From an uncultured Pelagimonas sp. (GTDB taxonomy: Bacteria; Pseudomonadota; Alphaproteobacteria; Rhodobacterales; Rhodobacteraceae), in assembly GCA_947499735.1 (NCBI GenBank), contig CANMPP010000005.1, forward strand, positions 62,001-126,000: 64,000 nucleotides of DNA. The letters run 5' to 3'. A model generated the notes under the pieces. It was not told where the DNA came from. It saw nothing but the letters and a program-made list of their open reading frames with translations, and searched no databases. Position numbers and translations under genes: made by a program. Of the stretch, positions 18,423 to 27,889 are shown piece by piece (within the stretch, counting starts at the first letter, position 1; each line of letters starts with the position of its first letter).

Positions 18423-19640
18423 ATGCCCGCGCTTGGAATTGATTTTGGAACGTCAAACACGGCCGCAGGATTTAACCAAGGCGGTTCACCCAAACTTGTG
18501 CCTTTAGAAGACGGGCATGATACATTGCCAACTGCGGTATTTTTGGATTTTCACGCACGCAAAACGCTTTATGGACGCGGTGCAATCCAATCCATGATTG
18601 ACGGTCAAGAGGGGCGGTTTATGCGGGCGCTCAAAAGCATTTTGGGCACTCCACTGGCACGTGAAAAACGCCAATTCATGAATGAACGGCTGACCCTGAT
18701 CGAAGTCATCGCACGTTTTCTAAGTGAAATTAAGAAAAGGTCCGAACAGCAGAGCGGGCTACAATTTGAACGCGCCATCTCTGGGCGGCCCGTGAAATTT
18801 CATTCCGCTTCTGAGGCCCGCAACGAACAGGCCCTTGTTGATCTGACCGATGCATATCATCTGGCCGAGTTTTCTGACGTTAGCTTTTTGCCGGAACCAG
18901 AAGCAGCCGCCATTGCCGCCAAGGGTACTGGACGTATTTTGATCGTGGATATTGGCGGTGGTACGTCGGATTTCACCATTTGCGAACGCAAAAATGACAA
19001 AACACAGATCATTGTGTCCGATGGTATTCGATTGGGCGGCACAAATTTCGACAAGGATATCAATCTGTCCCACGTCATGCCGTTGCTTGGGTATGAAGCT
19101 GAGATCGGGAATGAAATGGGGTCTGGCAGTCACTCGGCCCCGCGCGCATTGTTTCAGGATCTGGCATCTTGGGAAAAAATCGCCTTTGTTTATAACCCCC
19201 AATTGCTACGCGACGTGCGTCGCTGGGAACGTTTGGCACATGATCCACAACTATTTGCCCGCTTGGGAGAGGTGTTAGATATGCATTTGGGGCATGATAT
19301 TGCCTTTGCTGTAGAGGCCGGGAAAATTGCCGCCAATGGCAGTGATCGCGCCGATATTGATCTTGCGGTCGTCGAAACAGGTTTAACCAGCTCTTTGCAG
19401 CGAGACGCGATGCAAGCAGAGCTACAATATGGCGCCGAAGCGATCGCCAAATGTGCCTTAGAAACCACCGCACAAGCCAATCTAAAACCAGATCAAATTG
19501 ATCGTGTTGTTTTTGTGGGTGGGTCGTCGTTGTTGGGTGTGGTGCAAAAGGAAATCGCCAACAGCTTCCCAACCGCGGCCCTAGAAACGTCGGAAGTTTT
19601 TACCGCCGTTGTAGATGGTCTAGCACTATCTACAGCTTAG
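18423..19640 (+). CDS. Hsp70-family (YegD-like) protein
   Basis: A 405-residue actin-fold ATPase of the Hsp70 superfamily. The phosphate-1 motif is at the start (GIDFGTSNTAAG), the phosphate-2 motif IVDIGGGTSDFT is near residue 178 and the adenosine motif VVFVGGSS near residue 363. The peptide-binding domain of DnaK is absent, as in YegD. ATG 18423 is preferred since it sits after GAGGAG and starts directly at the fold; the open frame extends further upstream without similarity. The substrate is unknown. Confidence 0.9.
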   Translation: MPALGIDFGTSNTAAGFNQGGSPKLVPLEDGHDTLPTAVFLDFHARKTLYGRGAIQSMIDGQEGRFMRALKSILGTPLAREKRQFMNERLTLIEVIARFLSEIKKRSEQQSGLQFERAISGRPVKFHSASEARNEQALVDLTDAYHLAEFSDVSFLPEPEAAAIAAKGTGRILIVDIGGGTSDFTICERKNDKTQIIVSDGIRLGGTNFDKDINLSHVMPLLGYEAEIGNEMGSGSHSAPRALFQDLASWEKIAFVYNPQLLRDVRRWERLAHDPQLFARLGEVLDMHLGHDIAFAVEAGKIAANGSDRADIDLAVVETGLTSSLQRDAMQAELQYGAEAIAKCALETTAQANLKPDQIDRVVFVGGSSLLGVVQKEIANSFPTAALETSEVFTAVVDGLALSTA

Positions 19641-19723
19641 GGCCGCATTTTCTATCAATCCAAGGAAAACTGCGGCAAACAACCCTCTTGCGAGACTGGC
19701 GCAACAGGCGTAAATCGCCAATT

Positions 19724-20656
19724 ATGTATACCGTCTGCGCCCTCTATCACTTCACCCGATTTCCTGCTCCTGCTGCCTTGCAGGAGCCGCTTAAAACCTT
19801 TTGCGATGAAAACGGGATTACGGGAACTTTGTTGCTGGCCAATGAAGGCATCAATGGAACCGTTGCGGGTAAACGCGACGGCATTGAGCGTCTGATTGCG
19901 TATATCCAATCCATGCCGGGCTGCGCAGATTTCGAATGGAAATTGTCCACCGCGCAAGACCGCCCCTTTATCCGTATGAAGGTACGTCTGAAAAAAGAGA
20001 TCGTGACAATGGGTCAGCCCGACGTCGATCCGTTGGCAAAGGTGGGGAATTACGTCGATCCTAAAGACTGGAACGATCTAATCCAAAGTGAAGATGTTGC
20101 CGTCATCGATACCCGCAATGATTACGAAGTCGCGATCGGGACATTTGAGGGTGCAATCGATCCCGAAACAGCGTCATTTCGCGAATTTCCACAATGGTGG
20201 GAAGAAAATAAAGACCGGTTTCACAACAAGCGTATCGCTATGTTTTGCACCGGTGGTATTCGCTGTGAGAAATCAACGAATTTCTTGATGGGCCAAGGCG
20301 TCGAGGACGTATTTCACCTGAAAGGTGGCATTCTAAAATACCTTGAAGACGTTCCTGAAGAAGACAGCACTTGGAATGGATCTTGTTTCGTCTTCGATGG
20401 ACGCGTGTCCGTTGAACATGGTTTGAAAGAAGGCCCGCATATTTTGTGCCATGCCTGCCGTCGGCCGCTTATGCCAGCAGACATGCAGCGCCCCGAATAC
20501 GAACAAGGTGTTTCCTGCCATCAATGTGCATCCGAAACTTCAGAAGATGATAAGAACCGATTCCGTGAGCGGCAAAAACAAATCAAATTGGCACGTGAGC
20601 GCGGCGACCGACATCTCAAAGCAGATGTCGATGATGTTCCTGATGAGATCAGTTAA
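19724..20656 (+). CDS. trhO: tRNA uridine(34) hydroxylase, rhodanese type
   Basis: A 310-residue TrhO (YceA) protein, which hydroxylates U34 of tRNAs in an oxygen-dependent way on the path to cmo5U or mo5U. The N-terminal acylphosphatase-like region is followed by a rhodanese domain from about 115 with MFCTGGIRCEKS (Cys175 and Cys181). A cysteine-rich C-terminal region, CHACRRP and CHQC, probably binds metal. ATG 19724 begins at the conserved MYTV. Its stop codon overlaps that of the convergent flagellar gene in a TTAA. Confidence 0.93.
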   Translation: MYTVCALYHFTRFPAPAALQEPLKTFCDENGITGTLLLANEGINGTVAGKRDGIERLIAYIQSMPGCADFEWKLSTAQDRPFIRMKVRLKKEIVTMGQPDVDPLAKVGNYVDPKDWNDLIQSEDVAVIDTRNDYEVAIGTFEGAIDPETASFREFPQWWEENKDRFHNKRIAMFCTGGIRCEKSTNFLMGQGVEDVFHLKGGILKYLEDVPEEDSTWNGSCFVFDGRVSVEHGLKEGPHILCHACRRPLMPADMQRPEYEQGVSCHQCASETSEDDKNRFRERQKQIKLARERGDRHLKADVDDVPDEIS

Positions 20657-21084
20657 TCATCGGCTCGTCCCTGCGCCATGGTTTGCATGATCGATAGCTG
20701 TTCCAACGATTCATCCCGTTTTTTCTGAAGGCGCGCGTTTCGTTCCTGTCTTGCACCATCTCTCAATTCATCGGACGCGCTATATTTTGCGAGCGCAATT
20801 TTCGCATGCCGCTCGCTTTCCGAACGTAACGCACGAATCCGCGCGATTTCTCGCAGGATATTTCCGCGTTCACGCCTTACCCAAGCAGACCAGGCTGCAT
20901 CGACGGTTGTATCCAAACCCGTCGGTGCGTCCGAACGCTGTTCAATTTCATGCTGGACCTGTTTGTTCAGCTCATCCATTTTGCGATTTTGCACAGCTTC
21001 TAAGGCCGCATGCTTATTCAACTCTAACAATGCACTGTCTCGCACCGCCTTGGTGATCGCCAAAAGTTCATCTAACTGATCCAT
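20653..21084 (-). CDS. Small coiled-coil protein at the end of the flagellar cluster
   Basis: A 143-residue, almost entirely helical and highly charged protein, rich in Glu, Arg, Lys and Ala with heptad-like spacing. I do not recognise the family with certainty. Its place directly after flhB (TGATG overlap) and its size and helical character suggest a FliJ-like or other soluble helper of flagellar export; this is inference from context. No signal peptide. The ATG at 21084 is preferred over a TTG at 21087. Confidence 0.7.
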   Translation of the reverse strand: MDQLDELLAITKAVRDSALLELNKHAALEAVQNRKMDELNKQVQHEIEQRSDAPTGLDTTVDAAWSAWVRRERGNILREIARIRALRSESERHAKIALAKYSASDELRDGARQERNARLQKKRDESLEQLSIMQTMAQGRADD

Positions 21085-22172
21085 CAATATCCTCTCTGCC
21101 GCACTTTTTCTTTCAAATCCGTCGCGTAGCGAATGGCGGCAGCGACTGGTACATAGAATTCCGGGTCAATTTCTTGATCTAGATCAAGGTTGGCATAAAG
21201 CGCACGCGCTGTCGGCGCGTCTTCATAGATTGGGATATTATGTTCCCGCGCAACCTCTCGAATTTTCAAAGCAACATTGTCGACACCCTTGCCTACGCAA
21301 ACCGGTGCCTCACCCGCCCGACGCGACCATTTCAAAGCTACAGAATAGTGCGTTGGGTTAACGATAATGACATCCGAGTTTTGGACATCTTTCAACATCT
21401 GCGTCATCGCAATCTCACGCGCACGTGCGGTACGTGCTTGTTTGAAATGCGGATCCCCTTCAGATTCTTTATGTTCGTCGCGCATATCTTTATGCGACAT
21501 GCGGTTCTTATTTTTAAAGTGATTGTACTGCCACATGAAATCCAGAGCACCGATCAACACGGCAACAACTGCCAACACACCAATCAAATGCAAAGCTAGA
21601 TCAAAGCCCTGGGCAATGGCGATGCGATCATCCAAATACATCAAACCGATAATTTGGTCTTTTTTCCAATAGATAAAAATATAACAACAGGTGGAATAGA
21701 TCAGTAGCTTGCAGAAGTTCTTGATGAATTCGAACATCCCTTTGATGCCGAATTTGTTCTGCGCATTCTTCAATATGTCGATACGGCTCAACTTTGGCTT
21801 CAGATTTGATCCGGTAAACGCAACACCACGCGTCACGACCAACGCAACAACCACAAACAAAAATGACATGCCAACAAACATAGCCAGCACCACGATGACT
21901 GGCAGGATACCCCAAGACGACAAGGTATTTTCATCTGAAGTACAATTGAACAGAAAGTTCAGACAAGTTTGGCTCCACGACTCATGCAGAACAATCCACG
22001 CATCTTCGAAAATTACGCCGCCAAATTGGTACAGGCCTAAATACAGGCCCAGATAACTCAAACCGACCAAAAGATCTGGAGAGCGCGCTATCTCTCCTTT
22101 TTTTCGAAGATCGTCGAGCTTACGGGCACTTGCCTCAAAACTCTTATCTGCAGAATCTGATCCGTCCGCCAC
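21084..22172 (-). CDS. flhB: Flagellar export apparatus protein FlhB
   Basis: A 362-residue FlhB. Four membrane helices lie between about 35 and 215, followed by a cytoplasmic domain with the self-cleavage site NPTH at residues 272-275. It sets the export switch from rod/hook to late substrates. The GTG start at 22172 has AGGGGG five bases upstream. It follows fliR by eight bases and its stop overlaps the coiled-coil gene. Confidence 0.96.
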   Translation of the reverse strand: MADGSDSADKSFEASARKLDDLRKKGEIARSPDLLVGLSYLGLYLGLYQFGGVIFEDAWIVLHESWSQTCLNFLFNCTSDENTLSSWGILPVIVVLAMFVGMSFLFVVVALVVTRGVAFTGSNLKPKLSRIDILKNAQNKFGIKGMFEFIKNFCKLLIYSTCCYIFIYWKKDQIIGLMYLDDRIAIAQGFDLALHLIGVLAVVAVLIGALDFMWQYNHFKNKNRMSHKDMRDEHKESEGDPHFKQARTARAREIAMTQMLKDVQNSDVIIVNPTHYSVALKWSRRAGEAPVCVGKGVDNVALKIREVAREHNIPIYEDAPTARALYANLDLDQEIDPEFYVPVAAAIRYATDLKEKVRQRGY

Positions 22173-22180
22173 TTCGCCCC

Positions 22181-22903
22181 CTAGAGGCTGATTACCTCAT
22201 AAAACCTTTGGCTCCAGAGGTTTAGTATAAACCCGATAGTCATCATTAACCCAAATATGCCTAAGAAAGTGATAAGCGGAGCGCCAACCATCGCAACCAT
22301 CATCTGAGGAATGGCACGGTTAATGACGCCAAGCATTATGTTGTACAGTAAAGACATAATGACAAACGGCATCGATAGGACGACGGCGAATGCAAAGAGC
22401 CCGGAAAACTCTTCAAGCGCCCAATTCAATATATCACCATGATTTTTAGCAACACACATCGGCATGCTCGAATAAGAGTCAAACAAGTACGATATAAGAA
22501 GGGGAAAATACCCCCCTAATAACAAAAGCATTGTGCCGCCGTAGGTAAAAAATTGCGATATTGCTGGCATATGCTCGGTCATATTGTTCCCGAAAAGCTG
22601 AGATATTGAAACACATTGCGCCACAATTGTTCCCACCAATTGTAAGACAATGAATGCCCCCCTCAGCAGAAATCCCAAAAACAACCCGACAATGATTTCG
22701 TTCAAAACACAGTAAAAATCATAGGTTTGGGGCAATCCCAAATCACCCAAAGCTATACAACCGATCATCGCAACCAGTAACAGTACCTTGATTGAATTCG
22801 GAATCGTTCGCTCAGATAAAACTGGGGAGAGCATCAAACACAACAAGACTCTTACGTGAACCAACGCCAATCCAACAAGTCCATGAGCAAATGAATCAAG
22901 CAT
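22181..22903 (-). CDS. fliR: Flagellar export apparatus protein FliR
   Basis: A 240-residue, strongly hydrophobic FliR, part of the membrane gate of the flagellar export machine. Six hydrophobic segments are visible. The ATG at 22903 gives an eight-base overlap with flhA; a TTG at 22924 would add seven residues, and neither has a clear ribosome-binding site, so coupling to flhA translation is likely. Base composition is low in G+C compared with flhB. Confidence 0.92.
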   Translation of the reverse strand: MLDSFAHGLVGLALVHVRVLLCLMLSPVLSERTIPNSIKVLLLVAMIGCIALGDLGLPQTYDFYCVLNEIIVGLFLGFLLRGAFIVLQLVGTIVAQCVSISQLFGNNMTEHMPAISQFFTYGGTMLLLLGGYFPLLISYLFDSYSSMPMCVAKNHGDILNWALEEFSGLFAFAVVLSMPFVIMSLLYNIMLGVINRAIPQMMVAMVGAPLITFLGIFGLMMTIGFILNLWSQRFYEVISL

Positions 22904-24977
22904 CGCCAAATGCGACCGATCCAAGGATCACAGGAACCACATCGAGACCCATTTCTTCATAAGAGATCACAGGCGTAGAGATCTTCTTAGCGTCAAGAAT
23001 TGTGCGCAGGAACCTTCTCCGCCGCGCAGGAACAACCAGAACAATTTTTTGTTCAACTGCTGATATTTCATCGATTTTTGTCTTCAAATTTTCAGAAAGG
23101 GACCTGAATTGCTCCGGCGGCAATGCGACATCGAACGCATTATATCCCCCACTTTCAATTTGATAACCTTGAAACATTTCTTCCCAAGCGCCATCCAGTT
23201 GGATAACTCCAAGAGTTTTATCTTCTCGCAAAAATTCGCCGACGATCTGAAAACCTAGCTTTTGACGAACGTATTCACATGTGCTTTCTACCGATCCTTT
23301 AAGGTTTTGGCCCTCAACCAGACATTCCAAAATGAACGGTAAGTTACGAATAGAAACTCTCTCTCTCAGCAAAAGACGCAATACAGATAATAAAAATTCA
23401 GGTTTCACTTTTTCAGGAATAATATCATCCAAGAAACTTTTATTTTCTGCAGCTTTTTTCGAATTAGAAAGTTCCGTCAACTCTCGTAAATTTTGACGTA
23501 ATGCGCGAAGTGTTAGAAGCTTTTCAAAGTTAGATTTCACGACTTCAAGAAGATGTGTCGACAAAACCTCACATGGTGAAACAACCGTTACATCTTTGAA
23601 AAATACGTCATCTAACTCCTTCTCAGTTACCCAACAAGCTGGAGCACCAAAAACAGGTTCGTAAACCTCAGGACAGTTTAAATTCGGGTTAGACTTAGGT
23701 GATGCAAGGGCTAGCATTTTCTTGGGAGATAGATTGCCATCAGCAACCCGTACACCCTGAATACGAATTTCATAGGTACCAATGGGAAGGGACACATCGT
23801 CTGTCAGTCTAATTTCAGGAAGGACAACACCGAAATTTTCTGCAGTGAACTTACGCATATTTGCGATGCGCACATCTAACCCCGTTGCAGGGTCTAATGC
23901 CATCTCCACAAGACTTGGCGAAAAAACAACATGGAGGTCGTCTAAATCTAAAAAGTCACCGACCTTACTGACCGCCTCTTGATCTGTTTCGTGTACTTCT
24001 TCGACAATATCTTCTAACTCTACATGTCGTCGAGATAACCAAATGCCCATTATAATTACTGAACTGCCAATCAGAATAAACGGAATTGGCGGAAGGCCGG
24101 GTAGCACACCAAAGCCAAACAACAAACAACCAACCAGTATAAATACATGTGGTTTCGTAGCCATCTGCTCGAACAAATCAACCGCAGAAGCGTTTCCAGA
24201 GTCACCCTTTGCCAAAAGCAAGCCAGATGCTACAGAAATAATGACAGCTGGTATTTGCGCAACTAAACCATCACCCACTGTAAGAATTGAATAGGTCGAT
24301 ATTGCATCACCGAAATCCATACCATGAACTGCAATTCCTGCAATCGTCCCAAAAACCAAGTTAACAATAGTAATTATTAACCCAGCAACCGCATCACCTT
24401 TAATAAATTTCGACACGCCATCTAAGGAGCCAAAAAAGGCCGCTTCTTTTTGAACAGAGTCACGACGATTTTTGGCTTCAACATGATTGATCGAACCGGA
24501 GGATAAATCTGCATCAATCGACAGTTGTTTTCCCGGCATACCATCAAGAGCGAACCGAGCCGAAACTTCGGCCATTCTAGAAGCGCCCTTAGTAATAACC
24601 ATAAAATTTACAATCAAGAGAATACAAAATACAACAAGCCCCATGAAAAGGCTTCCACCCATAACAAATTGCCCAAAACTCTCTATTATTGCACCAGCAG
24701 CATCTGGACCAGTATGTCCATCGCCAACAATTAAACGCGTAGTATTTACATTTATAGATAGCCTCAACATTAATGAGGCAATTAGCAATGAAGGGAATGA
24801 TGAAAAATCTAAATTATTTGACGAGAACGCAACCATAGATAATATTAATATTGCAGAACAGAAAGATATAGCCAAACCAAGATCCAACACGATTGCCGGC
24901 ATCGGCAATATCATTGCCATGACAAGCCCTAAAAGAAAAATTACAAAAATCAGGGAGGATGTTTCAGTATTTTGCAT
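22896..24977 (-). CDS. flhA: Flagellar export apparatus protein FlhA
   Basis: A 693-residue FlhA. About eight membrane helices occupy residues 12-310, with the conserved cytoplasmic FHIPEP-type loop around 140-195 (RMAEVSARFALDGMPGKQL). The large cytoplasmic domain from 330 on docks late export substrates and chaperones. It lies nine bases after the preceding gene and overlaps fliR. No good ribosome-binding site is seen. The gene is AT-rich. Confidence 0.96.
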   Translation of the reverse strand: MQNTETSSLIFVIFLLGLVMAMILPMPAIVLDLGLAISFCSAILILSMVAFSSNNLDFSSFPSLLIASLMLRLSINVNTTRLIVGDGHTGPDAAGAIIESFGQFVMGGSLFMGLVVFCILLIVNFMVITKGASRMAEVSARFALDGMPGKQLSIDADLSSGSINHVEAKNRRDSVQKEAAFFGSLDGVSKFIKGDAVAGLIITIVNLVFGTIAGIAVHGMDFGDAISTYSILTVGDGLVAQIPAVIISVASGLLLAKGDSGNASAVDLFEQMATKPHVFILVGCLLFGFGVLPGLPPIPFILIGSSVIIMGIWLSRRHVELEDIVEEVHETDQEAVSKVGDFLDLDDLHVVFSPSLVEMALDPATGLDVRIANMRKFTAENFGVVLPEIRLTDDVSLPIGTYEIRIQGVRVADGNLSPKKMLALASPKSNPNLNCPEVYEPVFGAPACWVTEKELDDVFFKDVTVVSPCEVLSTHLLEVVKSNFEKLLTLRALRQNLRELTELSNSKKAAENKSFLDDIIPEKVKPEFLLSVLRLLLRERVSIRNLPFILECLVEGQNLKGSVESTCEYVRQKLGFQIVGEFLREDKTLGVIQLDGAWEEMFQGYQIESGGYNAFDVALPPEQFRSLSENLKTKIDEISAVEQKIVLVVPARRRRFLRTILDAKKISTPVISYEEMGLDVVPVILGSVAFGDA

Positions 24978-24986
24978 TTTTTAGCT

Positions 24987-27011
24987 CTAATTAATAGACC
25001 AAGATAGATCTTTTAGTCGTTCTAATTGCCTCCTATCATCTTGAATTTTTTCCAAGAGTGATGAGTTATTTTCGAACACATTAAGATCAACGTTTAGTAA
25101 ATGGGAGTAGGAACCCAGGCGACTATCATTCAGAATATATGGTGAACCAACATTACCAGAAATCCAGTCAAGTAAGGCTGCGCGATTTTCATCACCAATA
25201 GAAGCATAGAGCGCACTCGCGTATTGCAAGTCTCCGATATTCATTCGTGATTTAGCTCTTATTTCTACAGCTTTTCGATCAGCCAATCCCACTAAGGAAA
25301 TCTCTGCATCTAACGGTTTATCTTTCAATAGCATAGTCTGTGCTTGAACATATCTAAAGCGGTCAGAATCTACGTCAACGTTACCCGAAGATATATACCT
25401 ATCTACTTCTTCATAGAATCCAAGTTCAAGCAATCTTTCTGCAGCTTGTAGCTTTAAGTTTCCACTCATTCCATCATAGAACCAATCTTCTTGCCCCCAG
25501 AAATATTTTAAAAAAGTTGAGTCACTTCCTTTTTTTAGTACCGAAGCTGTAAACGTATTTATTGCCTCGGAAACAACCGTCTCGCCCATCCATTTATTTT
25601 TTTTCAATATTTTCGTGTATGCTGAATCAAAATCCAAATTGACTAATAAACTATTTATAAGAGACAGCCAAATTTCACTACCTTCATCTGTTCCCTGAAA
25701 TTCTTCCACATAGGCCTCTGCTAAATTAACATAGGACTCGGGAACATTTATTCCATAATCTGTGTATGAATTTATTAAAGAAGTTGTAGGAGCTGGTCCT
25801 AAATTGGAAACGCTATGTACAATTTCCTCCAAATCGGATTGACCCAATTGATAGCTTCCACTTTTCACAGCTGCTTCAGCCGAAACCAACCTCAAACCAA
25901 CATCACCGTGGAACGATCGAGAAAGAGAATTTAAAACCAATTCAGCCATTTCTGAATATTGGTCATCCTGTAGTTTATTTATAAATCTGGGTCCCAAAAT
26001 TTTCTTTAATTTCTCAGGTAGCGCATCAAATGTTTCAAAAAGAGAAGATGTGGAGTAAATAATATTGGAACTTGAAAATTCTGACATGTATTGCCAAAAA
26101 TCAGATCTCGGCGCACAATTAACACCTATTGGTGTCGTCACTTCAACCATTGTATTGTTAATTATTTCCGCTAGCCACTTATAGATGTGTGCATTATTAC
26201 CTTCATAAAATTCTATAAGATACAATGCTTCCACAGCCAATCCGTAAAAAATAAATTCACGAATTCCATTTTCCAATTCATCTTGAGAAAATTGACCTTT
26301 TGCGTTCACTATAGATTTTGAAAAATTTGCCTGATATTTATCATTATAATTCTCATCAAACCAGTATTCAATTTCAAACAAATCATCAAAGAAACAACCC
26401 TCTACAAACGTAGAGTATTCTGATTTTAATGAATTAACTTGTCGCGCATCAGATAGAGTGTTGAGCGGATCAAAAATATTGACATTTTCCGAACCATTGA
26501 TTAATTTATCATTATCTTCATAAACTGACCTATCACTCTGAGATTCGCGTATATACTCCTCCGTAGGAAGCGTTTCATTGAAGGAACTATAATTATAAAA
26601 ATCGAGTGAATTTATAGAATTTAAACCGTCATCACTCCGCCCTACATTCTCTAAATCTTCCTGATAATTATCAAATATATCTATTGTTAAAATATCATCA
26701 TAAATCGCGTACTCAACCTCACAAGAACAGGAAAGAAATATACTTAAAGTTCCTGATTTTTCAGAAAAATTTTCAATTTTATCTTTCCCAATACGACTAA
26801 ATACATTCCTTAAGTAGAATGTATCCTCAATTTCGGACTCTACTTGTAATAAATTTCCACTCTTAGATATCTTTAAATCTTCGACATTATTAGCTTGAAG
26901 AACTATTCTTGTAAAATTTTCATGCTCGCCTGTAGCAACTCTAATCTCCTCAGAAGATAAAAACTTTGGAAAAAGAAGAAAAAGAAGAAAAAGAAGATAT
27001 CCTAATTTCAT
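24987..27011 (-). CDS. Large exported protein between motA and flhA, unrecognised
   Basis: A 674-residue protein that I cannot assign to a family. It begins with a signal peptide (KLGYLLFLLFLLFPKFLSS). Residues 21-110 are beta-rich and resemble an AMIN-like domain. A low-complexity acidic, Asn/Ser/Asp-rich linker follows to about 210, and the rest looks helical, with repeated units that could be TPR-like. It is very AT-rich. The ATG overlaps the motA stop by four bases (ATGA). The location suggests a periplasmic accessory of the stator or motor, in the manner of MotC in rhizobia; this is inference, since no similarity could be tested. Confidence 0.8.
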   Translation of the reverse strand: MKLGYLLFLLFLLFPKFLSSEEIRVATGEHENFTRIVLQANNVEDLKISKSGNLLQVESEIEDTFYLRNVFSRIGKDKIENFSEKSGTLSIFLSCSCEVEYAIYDDILTIDIFDNYQEDLENVGRSDDGLNSINSLDFYNYSSFNETLPTEEYIRESQSDRSVYEDNDKLINGSENVNIFDPLNTLSDARQVNSLKSEYSTFVEGCFFDDLFEIEYWFDENYNDKYQANFSKSIVNAKGQFSQDELENGIREFIFYGLAVEALYLIEFYEGNNAHIYKWLAEIINNTMVEVTTPIGVNCAPRSDFWQYMSEFSSSNIIYSTSSLFETFDALPEKLKKILGPRFINKLQDDQYSEMAELVLNSLSRSFHGDVGLRLVSAEAAVKSGSYQLGQSDLEEIVHSVSNLGPAPTTSLINSYTDYGINVPESYVNLAEAYVEEFQGTDEGSEIWLSLINSLLVNLDFDSAYTKILKKNKWMGETVVSEAINTFTASVLKKGSDSTFLKYFWGQEDWFYDGMSGNLKLQAAERLLELGFYEEVDRYISSGNVDVDSDRFRYVQAQTMLLKDKPLDAEISLVGLADRKAVEIRAKSRMNIGDLQYASALYASIGDENRAALLDWISGNVGSPYILNDSRLGSYSHLLNVDLNVFENNSSLLEKIQDDRRQLERLKDLSWSIN
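26970..26996. repeat. Three tandem 9-bp repeats in a signal-peptide coding region
   Basis: Three perfect copies of AAAAAGAAG on the plus strand. On the minus strand each copy reads CTTCTTTTT and encodes Leu-Leu-Phe, building the hydrophobic core of the signal peptide of the unrecognised exported protein. The unit is three codons long, so slippage would change core length without a frameshift. Confidence 0.85.
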
Positions 27012-27877
27012 GATGCAACCTGTTTCACTTCGCTTAACGCCTCCTCTAGTTCCAGAAATGTTGGTCGCATTCCTCCAGGGACATTTTGGCGACCAACCTC
27101 AATACAAATGTTAGTTGTATGGTTATACAAGTTGGCAACTAAAACCTCTCTAATTAACTTATAAAAATGAAAATCATCTTCAACCACAGACTTTAATTTC
27201 CCCGCAAATGGAGCTGCGAGTCCATATGCTAGAAACACACCCAAAAAAGTTCCTACTAAGGCACCGCCAATCAATTTTCCCAATACTTCCGGAGGTTGAT
27301 CGATCGAAGCCATAGTTTTAATTACACCCAATACGGCTGCTACAATACCTAAGGCAGGCAAAGCATCCGCCATAGTTTGCAATGCGTGACTGGAATGAAG
27401 TCCGTGTTCACGTATTGTATCTAGACGTTTCTCTAAAACATCTTCAACTTGATTTGGATCATCATAATTCATTGAAACGGATCTCAAAGTGTCACAAATA
27501 ATTTCTCTACTATACTGATCTCCAGATATTTTTGAATATCTTGAAAAAATAGAAGAATTATCTGGATCTTCTATATGTTCTTCAATAGCAACGGGATTCT
27601 GCCTTGCAAGCTTAATTAACTCGAATAATAGACACAAAAGATCCTTATAATCTTCTTTTTTCCACTTTGCCCCAGAAAAAATTTTCTTCATATCAGAAAA
27701 TGTATGTTTAATCGTCGATCCATCATTCCCTATCATGAAAGCACCTGCCGCAGCGCCTCCAATCATCATGAACTCAAATGGCAATGACTTCAATATAATT
27801 GCCATTTTTCCACCAGCTAAAAGATAACCGCCAAATACCATGCCAATGAGAACTATAATTCCAATGATTCCAAGCAT
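27008..27877 (-). CDS. motA: Flagellar motor stator protein MotA
   Basis: A 289-residue stator subunit that with MotB forms the ion channel driving rotation. Four membrane helices are visible: two near the N-terminus and two around 150-215 (MADALPALGIVAAVLGVIKTM and the following GALVGTFLGVFLAYG). The cytoplasmic loop between them interacts with FliG. The gene is 12 bases after flgI and AT-rich. Its partner motB lies about 5 kb upstream at the start of the same cluster, so the two are not adjacent. Confidence 0.95.
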   Translation of the reverse strand: MLGIIGIIVLIGMVFGGYLLAGGKMAIILKSLPFEFMMIGGAAAGAFMIGNDGSTIKHTFSDMKKIFSGAKWKKEDYKDLLCLLFELIKLARQNPVAIEEHIEDPDNSSIFSRYSKISGDQYSREIICDTLRSVSMNYDDPNQVEDVLEKRLDTIREHGLHSSHALQTMADALPALGIVAAVLGVIKTMASIDQPPEVLGKLIGGALVGTFLGVFLAYGLAAPFAGKLKSVVEDDFHFYKLIREVLVANLYNHTTNICIEVGRQNVPGGMRPTFLELEEALSEVKQVAS

Positions 27878-27889
27878 TCGATATGTCCT

